A stretch of DNA of 64,000 bases, taken from positions 1-64,000 of the forward strand of contig DATNEW010000013.1 in assembly GCA_035606695.1 (NCBI GenBank). The letters run 5' to 3'. The DNA comes from Gemmatimonadaceae bacterium. Its GTDB lineage: Bacteria > Gemmatimonadota > Gemmatimonadetes > Gemmatimonadales > Gemmatimonadaceae. Under the pieces are notes generated by a model, which ran no database searches, was not told the DNA's origin, and saw only the letters and a program-made list of their open reading frames with translations. Of this stretch, positions 31,498 to 39,054 are shown piece after piece; within the stretch, counting starts at the first letter, position 1; every line of letters begins with the position of its first letter. Made by a program: the position numbers and the translations under genes.

Positions 31498-34244
31498 TGT
31501 CGAGCGAGCCTCGCATACCGGGCCTGCGTCGCGTGCTGCGCATTCCCGGCGCGCTGCGCCGCGGGCGCGGCACCGGCATCGAGCGCGACATCGATGACGA
31601 GATATCGTTCCACGTCGAGAGCCGCATGCGGGAGTTGGTCGAGCGCGGCGAATCGGAAGGCAACGCGCGGAGACACGCCGAGGCCGAATTTGGCGACCTG
31701 CGTGCGTCGCGACGCGAGCTCGCGCGGGTCGATCGCCGCCGGCGTCGTCGCGAACGCGCGCGGCAGGTGCTCGCCGCGGTCGCGCAGGATGTTCGCTACG
31801 CCATGCGTTCGCTGCGGCGATCGCGCGCGTATACCATCACCGCGGTATCGACACTCGCGATCGGCATCGGCGCCGCGGTCGCCATCTTCGCGCTCGTGAA
31901 CGGCGTGTTGCTTCGGCCGCTGCCGTTCGGTCATCCGGATCGCTTGGTCGGCGCCTGGCACGATATGCCTGCGTTCGGGTTGTCGCATCAACCACAAACC
32001 GGGTCCACCTACTTTCTCTACCAGCGACTCACGCATACCATCGACGGCATTGGCATCTACCGCGAAGCGGACGTGAACGTCGACGAACCCGATGGCACCG
32101 GCGAACCGCAGCGACTTCCGAGCGCATCGATTACCGCGACGCTCATGCCGGTGCTTCAGGTCGCGCCGGTCGTCGGTCGCGCGTTCACCGCCGATGACGA
32201 TCGACCCAGGTCATCGCCGACAGTGATCATCAGCAATGGCATGTGGCACGCGCGCTTCGGCGCGAACCGATCGATCCTCGGCCGCAAACTCGACGTCAAC
32301 GGTATCGCGCGCGAGATCGTCGGCGTCATGCCGGCGAGTTTTCGCTTTCCGTCGGCGGCGACGCAGTTGTGGATTCCGCTGCAGCTCGACCCGGCGAATT
32401 TGCCCGGAACGGCGTTCGCATATCCGGGTGTCGCGCGACTCAAGCCCGGTGTCACCGTCGCGGACGCGCAACGCGATTTCGCGAGCGTCCTGCCGCGCTG
32501 GCCCGAGATGTTTCCGAATTTCGTGCCGGGAGTTGCGACGGCCACGATCGTCGCGCAGACGCATCCCTCGCCGACGATCGAGCCCCTCAGGACCGACATC
32601 GTCGGTGAAGTCGCGCACACGCTATGGATGGTTGCCGCAGCGGCACTGCTCGTGCTGCTCGTCGCCTGCGCGAACGTCGCGAACCTCACGCTCGTCCGTG
32701 CCGAGTCGCATCAGCGCGAGCTTGCGGTGCGACAGGCGCTCGGCGCGGGACGAGCGCGATTGCGGTTGCACTTCGTGACGGAATGCGCCGTGCTCGCGGT
32801 CGCGGCGTCGCTCGTCGGACTCGGCGCGGCAACGGTGGTGATCCGGTCGCTGGTCAGCGCGGCGCCGACGGCCATTCCGCGCATTGCCGAAGTGTCGATC
32901 GACGCCCGCACCGTGGCATTCACGCTGGCGCTCGCGGTGTTGGTGACACTCGCGTCCAGCGTGCTTCCCTCGTTGCGCATCGGTCGCGAAGCGCTGGCGT
33001 TGCGAGAAGGCGGCCGCGGTGGAACGGCGGGGCGCACGCAACAGCGCGTGCGCAGCGGATTGGTCGCGGCGCAGATTGCAATGGCGCTCGTCGTGCTCGC
33101 GGGATCGGGATTGTTGTTGCGCACGTTCCAGCGGCTGCACGCGGTGCGGCCCGGCTTCGATGCACGGCGCGTGTCGACATTCTGGATTGCGCTGCCGGTC
33201 GGACGGTACAAGGGCGACACCGCGATCGTGCAGTTTTATTCGCGGCTCGTCGATCGAGTGGCCGCGCTTCCCGGCGTGGAGGCGGCCGGCCTCACATCCC
33301 GGCTGCCCTTGGTCGCGAAGGGTATCGATCCGAACCCGATCTATCCCGAAGACGATCCATCGTCGACGAAAAAGTTGCCGCCGCTGCAACTGATGACCGC
33401 GGTGAACGCCGACTACTTTCGCGCGATGCGCATTCCGTTGATCGCGGGCCGCGGCTTCGAGCGCATGGCCAGCCAACGCGATGATGAAGCGATCGTCTCG
33501 CGAAACACCGCGCGATCGTTCTGGCACGATTCGACCGGCGTCGCCGCGTTGGGCAAGCGCTTCAGCCCACTGCCTGGAGCGCGTGAGTATACCGTGATTG
33601 GCGTCGTCGACGACATCCGAGACACGTCGCTCGCCGCCGCGCCGTCGCAGGTCGCGTACTTCCCGGAGACGTACGAACCCGGCAACGTGAGCTCACAGAC
33701 CAAGCGCACGATGGCGCTGGTCGTGCGCATGAAGAACGAGTCGATGTCGATCGCGCCGGACGTGCGGGCCGCGATTCGCGACATCGATCCGACCATTCCG
33801 ATCTTCGATGCCAGGTCGATGCCCGCGGTCGTCGCCGCGGCAACGGGGCAGCTCACGTTCATCATCCTCATCCTTGGCGCCGCCGCCGTGGTAACGCTGC
33901 TGCTCGGCGCGGTCGGACTCTACGGCGTCCTCGCGTATGTCGTCACGCTGCGCACGCGTGAGATCGGCATTCGCATCGCGCTCGGTGCGTCGCCAGGCGG
34001 AATGGCCGCGGGAATGATGCGCTATGGAATTGTGTTGAGCCTCTGCGGAACCGTCGCGGGGTTGGCGTTGTTCGCGGTGGTCGCGCGCTATCTTCGCTCG
34101 CTGCTCTTCGGCGTCGCGACGATGGACCCGCCGACGCTCGTCGCCTCGGTGCTCGGGCTGCTTGCGATCGCCGCGCTGGCGAGTTGGGTGCCCGCCCGCC
34201 GCGCATCGAGCGTCGATCCGGTGACGGCGTTGCGGGCACAGTGA
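31497..34244 (+). CDS. ADOP-family (MacB/FtsX-like) ABC transporter permease
   Basis: A 915-residue permease of the acidobacterial duplicated type. The N-terminus has the small cytosolic cap with an Asp-Ile-Asp-Asp-Glu-Ile motif, followed by 'Val-Arg-Tyr-Ala-Met-Arg-Ser-Leu-Arg-Arg' and the first transmembrane helix. It then has a periplasmic MacB_PCD domain and three transmembrane helices, and repeats the same plan in the C-terminal half, with 'Arg-Glu-Leu-Ala-Val-Arg-Gln-Ala-Leu-Gly-Ala' and 'Arg-Glu-Ile-Gly-Ile-Arg-Ile-Ala-Leu-Gly-Ala' marking the two FtsX domains. No ATPase is adjacent, so it must use one encoded elsewhere. It is translationally coupled to padR. Confidence 0.93.
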   Translation: MSSEPRIPGLRRVLRIPGALRRGRGTGIERDIDDEISFHVESRMRELVERGESEGNARRHAEAEFGDLRASRRELARVDRRRRRRERARQVLAAVAQDVRYAMRSLRRSRAYTITAVSTLAIGIGAAVAIFALVNGVLLRPLPFGHPDRLVGAWHDMPAFGLSHQPQTGSTYFLYQRLTHTIDGIGIYREADVNVDEPDGTGEPQRLPSASITATLMPVLQVAPVVGRAFTADDDRPRSSPTVIISNGMWHARFGANRSILGRKLDVNGIAREIVGVMPASFRFPSAATQLWIPLQLDPANLPGTAFAYPGVARLKPGVTVADAQRDFASVLPRWPEMFPNFVPGVATATIVAQTHPSPTIEPLRTDIVGEVAHTLWMVAAAALLVLLVACANVANLTLVRAESHQRELAVRQALGAGRARLRLHFVTECAVLAVAASLVGLGAATVVIRSLVSAAPTAIPRIAEVSIDARTVAFTLALAVLVTLASSVLPSLRIGREALALREGGRGGTAGRTQQRVRSGLVAAQIAMALVVLAGSGLLLRTFQRLHAVRPGFDARRVSTFWIALPVGRYKGDTAIVQFYSRLVDRVAALPGVEAAGLTSRLPLVAKGIDPNPIYPEDDPSSTKKLPPLQLMTAVNADYFRAMRIPLIAGRGFERMASQRDDEAIVSRNTARSFWHDSTGVAALGKRFSPLPGAREYTVIGVVDDIRDTSLAAAPSQVAYFPETYEPGNVSSQTKRTMALVVRMKNESMSIAPDVRAAIRDIDPTIPIFDARSMPAVVAAATGQLTFIILILGAAAVVTLLLGAVGLYGVLAYVVTLRTREIGIRIALGASPGGMAAGMMRYGIVLSLCGTVAGLALFAVVARYLRSLLFGVATMDPPTLVASVLGLLAIAALASWVPARRASSVDPVTALRAQ

Positions 34245-34312
34245 GCGCCTGCTCGGCGGGCGTCGTTCGACAGTTCAACATGTCTCGCCACGCGAGACTC
34301 GGGTGATCCTTA

Positions 34313-35497
34313 TCAGCCGGGGGTGAAGCGCTGCCCCTCTCGGGCGCGCGCTTCATAGCGTTGAATCGTGGCAACGTTGCGCCGCTCGATCGGCGTCAGC
34401 ATCGACAGATCGAACTTCGGATTTGCGTGGTACCACTCCTGGCTCGCGAAGTACGATTGCAGCAGTGGATCCTTGAACGTGCGACCATGGCGCGCGAACA
34501 CTTCGTTGCGCAAACGCCGTGCGACTTCGGGGAACAAGCCCTGAAGTTGGTTCTCGTCAATCTCCGTGGTCGACAACGCTTCGTGGCGCTTCGCCTCGGC
34601 CGCCTGAATCAGCTTGACGTTGTCTTTCTCCGTTTGCGACAGCTCGGCGATCGTGAAATCGGCGCGGGGTTTGTACCAGGGCGCGGCCTTGAAGTATTCC
34701 CGCAGCCATGGCGTCTCGAAGCGGCGGCCATGCCGCGCGTAGAACTCGTTTCGCATCAAGCGAAGGTTGTACAGCGGCTGTCCGCGGAGCAGAGAGTCGG
34801 TGAGCGGCGTCGTCCGGAACAGATACATCATTCCCGGCGCGACGCCGTATCCGAGGTCGCGTACCATGGCGAGCGTGATCGTATCCAGGTTCGCGCGTTC
34901 GACGGCGGAGAGCTGCTTGGCGTCGTAATCGGCGCGGGCGTGATACCAATACCGCTTGTCGAAATATTTCTGCAACGCCGATGGAACGTCGTTGCCTTCT
35001 TCGTCGAGCTCGACGCCAAAAGACGCACCGTGCGTCGCGCTGATCTCCGATTGCAGAACTTCCCAGTCAGGCGCCGTGTGGTGCCCGAGCATCTTGACCG
35101 TAATGGGCTTGTCGGCGAGATAGCGAACGTCGCCCGTCTCGATCTGCGAATGCTTCGTCATCTCGGCGCGGCGGATGACGTCGATGTTCGCCTTCTCCAC
35201 GCTCGAGAGGCTCGCGTTCGAAAACTTCGGATTCGGCCGATACCACGCCTGCGTTTTCAAATACGCCTGAACGTCGGGTTCGTCCGTGAACGGCCGGCCA
35301 TGACGCCCGAAGACGATGCCGCGCACCGACCGCAGTTGAGGCAAGGACAGCTTCGCGAGTTGCGCCGAATCGACGTGTTGGTGCGCGAAGTCGAACTTCT
35401 CCCACTTGGCGAGCGCTTGGGCCGACGCGCTCGAAGCGCTCGAGGCGATCGCGCCGGCCACGCCGAGCGCGGTCGCGAGAAAAACGGCTCTCTTCAT
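34313..35497 (-). CDS. Exported protein with four YARHG domains
   Basis: A 394-residue exported protein with a signal peptide ending Ala-Ser-Ala-Gln near residue 27. It contains four tandem YARHG domains, each with a central (Phe/Tyr)-(Ala/Gly)-Arg-His-Gly-Arg-x-Phe, an aromatic 'Tyr-Phe-x-x-x-x-Trp-Tyr' and an ending 'Leu-x-x-x-Glu-(Arg/Lys)-x-Asn'. Copies are near residues 60-110, 150-215, 250-300 and 330-385; the second has degraded to Ala-Thr-His-Gly-Ala-Ser. YARHG is an extracellular domain possibly binding peptidoglycan or other cell wall material. Single or double copies are the usual form, so four is notable. Confidence 0.85.
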   Translation of the reverse strand: MKRAVFLATALGVAGAIASSASSASAQALAKWEKFDFAHQHVDSAQLAKLSLPQLRSVRGIVFGRHGRPFTDEPDVQAYLKTQAWYRPNPKFSNASLSSVEKANIDVIRRAEMTKHSQIETGDVRYLADKPITVKMLGHHTAPDWEVLQSEISATHGASFGVELDEEGNDVPSALQKYFDKRYWYHARADYDAKQLSAVERANLDTITLAMVRDLGYGVAPGMMYLFRTTPLTDSLLRGQPLYNLRLMRNEFYARHGRRFETPWLREYFKAAPWYKPRADFTIAELSQTEKDNVKLIQAAEAKRHEALSTTEIDENQLQGLFPEVARRLRNEVFARHGRTFKDPLLQSYFASQEWYHANPKFDLSMLTPIERRNVATIQRYEARAREGQRFTPG

Positions 35498-35664
35498 GGC
35501 AATCTTAATACGCCAGGGTACGGCGGAGCGCAATCGAGGCCCTCGCCGCGAGAACACTCAAGTTTCCAAACGCACCTGCCGATAGTCCAATCGATAGTGG
35601 TCGGCCGCCGCAGGCCCCCAAACTGCGGCTGTGTCTTGCCGCGACGTTTCCCCGGCCCGACTCG

Positions 35665-38019
35665 ATGCGTAGCCCCGCCTTGCGAACGCGCGGCAACGAA
35701 TACCACGAAGACTCCGACGAATGGCTCATCGACGCGGCCCGCCGCGCCGGCCATTCGATCCCGAAAGGCGAGCGTCCGCCGCGCGTCAGCGCCTGGCGCA
35801 TGCTCATCGGCGCCGGCGTCGACGACGATGAAATCCTGCGCCTCGCGTGCGCCGCGTCCGGCAAGGATCCCGCTGATTTCTCGCGCATCTCTCCCGCGCT
35901 GAGCGCGCTGCTCGCGCACGAAGTCGCGCACGAGCATCGCGTCGCGCCGGTCGGCGTGTACAAGGGCGTGCTCGCGATCGCGACGTCCAACCCGAGCAGC
36001 ATTGCGCTCGAGCGCGAGCTCGCGTTCGCCTGCCGGCAACGCGTCGCGCTGCAGGCGGCCAGTCCAAACGCGATTTTGCGCGCCCAGGCGGTCGTGTACG
36101 GCGGCGCGAACTATGGACGAACTCTCGATCTGGATTCGCGTCCGATCGCCGGAGTCGCGTCCAGCGCCCCGGCGGTTCAACCGCGGCCACAACCCGTGGC
36201 GCGATTGTCCGTCGGCGTTTCGGTGCAGTGCGATTCCGACCACACAGCGCCCGCGCCGCAGCCGAGTTGCGCTGCGCAAAGCGGTGCTGAAAACAAGAAC
36301 GCGCCGGAAACGCTCATCTCGCGACTGTTGGCCACTGCCGTAACCGAGCATGCCTCCGAGGCGCACCTGCAGCCGACGCCCGACGACGGCCTGGTGATTC
36401 GCCTTCGCGTCGACGGAAAGCTCAACGACCGCTTCCGGCTCGCCGCGGTGCACACGAAGGCATTGCTCGCGGCACTCAAGCGCATGGCGTCGCTCGACGA
36501 CGCCGAAACGAGACGCCCGCAAAATGGCCGCGCGTCGGTGACGTTGGAGCAGGGCCCGGTCGAGCTGCGGATTGCGACCGAGCCGGTCGGCATGTCGCAC
36601 GAGAAAGTCGTTGTATCGCTGGTCACGCCGCAGTCAGCGCTGTCGGTTGCCGATCTCGGATACACCGCGCACGAGCGGCATCAGCTCGAGCAGCTGCTTG
36701 CCGAGCCGTCGGGACTCGTGTTCATCGCGGGGACGCCGGAAACCGGACGCACGACGACGGCCTACGCGCTGATGAGAGAACTTCAATCGCGCGGCCGGCG
36801 GATCGCCACGATCGAGGAGCAGGTCGGTCGCCGGTTGGACGGCATCGAACAGATGCAGGTGGCCGACTCGCCGCATCCGACGCTGGCGTCCGCCGTGCGC
36901 GGCACGCTCGGACTGCACGCGGACGTCACGCTGATCGAAGCGCTTGCCGACGCCGCGACGATGGAAACGATCGTCGCGGGCGCGAGCGAGGGGCGGCTCG
37001 TCGTGACGACGATCGAAGTGCCGGGCATGACGGGCGTTATCGAACGCTTGCACGAATTCGAGATCGATCATGCGCTGATCGCGTCGGTGCTCAAGGGTGT
37101 CGTTACACAGCGGCTCGTGCGGCGGCTGTGCACCGCGTGCGCCGCGCCGCAGGAGCTCGGCGAATTGCCGGAGTCGCAGCAGGAACTACTGCTTGGACTT
37201 CCGACAAGCCGTCTCCGCCGCGCCGTGGGATGTCCACAATGCCGCGGCACCGGATACTCGGGCCGCATGGCGGTTGCCGAAGTCGTGATCATGACGCCGG
37301 CGATGCGTGCGGCGATCGTCCGCGGTGCCGAACCGGCCGAGCTGGCGCACATCGCGCGTGAAGGCGGCATCCGAACGCTGTGGGACTCGGGACTCGCTCA
37401 GGTGCTGGACGGCATCACCACACTCGGCGAGCTGCTCGACAACGTGCCGGCCCCGCAACACTCGGCGGGTGCCGACTTGCAACAGCGAGACATCGACGCG
37501 CTGCTTTCGCAGTTGCTCGGTTCGCCCATGGAGGCGCCTGCCAAGCCGGCGGAAGCAGCGGAAGCGGCGAAGGCGCCCGCGGCTGTTGCACCGCCATCAC
37601 CCGTAGCACCCGTAGCACCAAAGCCCGCGGTTACAGCGGCGCCACCATCAGCGGAACCCATTCGCGTGCTGCTCGTGGATGACGACGCGAATCAACGCCG
37701 CGCCGTTGCTTCGACGCTGCGCGAGGATGGCCTGAGCGTGATCGAGGCGGCGGACGGCGAGGCGGCATTGTCGTACGCACGTCGTCTCAAGCCGCACGTG
37801 ATCGTCACCGAGGTCACGTTGCCCAAGCTCGACGCGGTCGGGATGTTGCAGACGCTCGCCGCGGGCGGATCATGCGCCGCGGTGCTCGTCTACTCGGCGC
37901 AGAACGACGCGGTGCTGGAGGGATGGCTCAAGGAGTGCGGCGCGCGCGACGTCATTCCGCGAACCGTTCCCGCCGCCGCCGTCGCGCAGCGAATTCGGAG
38001 CCTTGCCGCGGCATCATAG
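35665..38019 (+). CDS. GspE/PilB-like ATPase homologue fused to a receiver domain, both degenerate
   Basis: A 784-residue soluble protein. Residues 40-150 are a MshEN/GspE N1-like domain, 210-595 a type II secretion/type IV pilus ATPase domain, 600-665 an Ala/Pro linker, and 665-784 a response-regulator receiver. The ATPase part keeps the four-cysteine zinc motif (Cys489, 492, 523, 526) and 'Thr-Gln-Arg-Leu-Val-Arg-Arg-Leu-Cys'. The Walker A Lys is Arg (Gly356..Gly361-Arg362-Thr), the Walker B Gly-Glu-Ile-Arg-Asp is replaced by Ile-Glu-Ala-Leu-Ala-Asp, and the conserved His box is lost. In the receiver the phosphoacceptor Asp is Glu716 and the Lys-Pro is absent, though the Asp672-674 cluster remains. 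No pilus or secretion genes are adjacent. A regulatory or scaffold role is more likely than ATP hydrolysis. Confidence 0.85.
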   Translation: MRSPALRTRGNEYHEDSDEWLIDAARRAGHSIPKGERPPRVSAWRMLIGAGVDDDEILRLACAASGKDPADFSRISPALSALLAHEVAHEHRVAPVGVYKGVLAIATSNPSSIALERELAFACRQRVALQAASPNAILRAQAVVYGGANYGRTLDLDSRPIAGVASSAPAVQPRPQPVARLSVGVSVQCDSDHTAPAPQPSCAAQSGAENKNAPETLISRLLATAVTEHASEAHLQPTPDDGLVIRLRVDGKLNDRFRLAAVHTKALLAALKRMASLDDAETRRPQNGRASVTLEQGPVELRIATEPVGMSHEKVVVSLVTPQSALSVADLGYTAHERHQLEQLLAEPSGLVFIAGTPETGRTTTAYALMRELQSRGRRIATIEEQVGRRLDGIEQMQVADSPHPTLASAVRGTLGLHADVTLIEALADAATMETIVAGASEGRLVVTTIEVPGMTGVIERLHEFEIDHALIASVLKGVVTQRLVRRLCTACAAPQELGELPESQQELLLGLPTSRLRRAVGCPQCRGTGYSGRMAVAEVVIMTPAMRAAIVRGAEPAELAHIAREGGIRTLWDSGLAQVLDGITTLGELLDNVPAPQHSAGADLQQRDIDALLSQLLGSPMEAPAKPAEAAEAAKAPAAVAPPSPVAPVAPKPAVTAAPPSAEPIRVLLVDDDANQRRAVASTLREDGLSVIEAADGEAALSYARRLKPHVIVTEVTLPKLDAVGMLQTLAAGGSCAAVLVYSAQNDAVLEGWLKECGARDVIPRTVPAAAVAQRIRSLAAAS

Positions 38020-38054
38020 ATTTGGGGTGAGATCCTTCCGCCCGGAGCTCCGCG

Positions 38055-38591
38055 ATGGACCTGACCCAGACATTCATCGATCGCTCGCGCTACTACCTCG
38101 GCACCGAGTACCGCACGAAGCTCCGCGCGGCGGTGGAGTCCCTGCCGCCGGACGCGCTGTGGTGGCGCGCGAACGATCAATCGAACAGCGTCGGCAACCT
38201 GCTCATGCATCTCGCCGGGAATGTGCGGCAATGGATCGTTGGCGGAGTCGGCGGCCGGAATGTCGAGCGCGATCGTGCCGGCGAATTCGGCGCGCGTGAA
38301 GGCGGCAACGCCGCGTCGCTGCTGAATCGGCTCGACGACGTCCTGGCCGAAGCGGACGCGGTGCTCGCGGGGCTCACGGCGGCGGACCTCGCCGGCACCC
38401 GCGTGATTCAGGCCCGCGAGCTCACGGTGATCGAGGTCGTGTACCACGTCGTCGAGCATTTCGCGCTGCACTTGGGCCAGATCATTCTGATCGCCAAGCT
38501 GCACACGCCCGGCGCGGTTCATTTCTACGAAGATGCGGGCGGCCTGGCGCGGCCCTTGTGGCCGGAGCTGGTGAGGAAAGTGTCATCCTGA
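38055..38591 (+). CDS. DinB-family protein
   Basis: A 178-residue four-helix protein of the DinB/DUF1572 type. A GGAG precedes the ATG. The three metal-binding His positions of the family are visible: His in 'Leu-Met-His-Leu-Ala' near residue 52, and the pair in 'His-Val-Val-Glu-His-Phe-Ala-Leu-His'. Members are metal-dependent transferases of thiol groups or of unknown activity. The TGA stop is part of the inverted repeat at 38580. Confidence 0.82.
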   Translation: MDLTQTFIDRSRYYLGTEYRTKLRAAVESLPPDALWWRANDQSNSVGNLLMHLAGNVRQWIVGGVGGRNVERDRAGEFGAREGGNAASLLNRLDDVLAEADAVLAGLTAADLAGTRVIQARELTVIEVVYHVVEHFALHLGQIILIAKLHTPGAVHFYEDAGGLARPLWPELVRKVSS

Positions 38592-38636
38592 GGGCCGTCA
38601 GCCCCTTGTCATCCTTCGCTTCGCTCAGGATGACAC
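38580..38636. repeat. CATCCTGAG-type palindromic repeat
   Basis: GTGTCATCCTGAG at 38580-38592 is exactly complementary to CTCAGGATGACAC at 38624-38636. The inner part reads CATCCTTCGCTTCGCTCAGG, a core found again near 50911, 52309 and 57758. It lies between convergent genes and gives the upstream gene its stop codon. It probably acts as a bidirectional terminator. Confidence 0.8.
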
Positions 38637-38645
38637 TCGCGAACT

Positions 38646-38897
38646 CTACGGCTTCTTCGAATTCCCGATGTTCGAGATCGTGTCGTAGACGTCTTCGGGC
38701 AGCTGCTTCGCGACGGCCGAGGTGACGAGCTGGCCGATCGATGCCGCGCTGAGCACCGGGATCATCGCCGCGCTCGCGATGCTGGCGCCCCAGCCGTGTT
38801 CCGTGGGATAGAGCGCGGTTGCCCACGCTCGTTGATAGAGCTCGCCGATCGTCTCGCCGGCTTTGTCGAGATTCTCCACCGCCTCGGCCTTCTTCAT
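38646..38897 (-). CDS. Small conserved-looking protein of unknown function
   Basis: An 83-residue protein with a GGAG Shine-Dalgarno, an acidic N-terminal helix, a mildly hydrophobic Ala/Ile/Ser-rich middle (about residues 37-62), and a polar, Lys-ended tail. The hydrophobic part may attach to a membrane, but is short on strongly hydrophobic residues. It is divergent from the metalloprotease gene. Family not recognised. Confidence 0.6.
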   Translation of the reverse strand: MKKAEAVENLDKAGETIGELYQRAWATALYPTEHGWGASIASAAMIPVLSAASIGQLVTSAVAKQLPEDVYDTISNIGNSKKP

Positions 38898-39054
38898 GAG
38901 CGCTCCGCGTCGGGACCTTCGAAATATGCTGTATTACGGCACCGGCGGAACAGCGGGGGATACGCTTTCCGTACTAGCTGGTCCGCGATCCTGCGGGCAG
39001 ATTGGCGAACTCGCCCGCCCGATCGACCCCACCTTTCCACCGCAGACATCTCCG

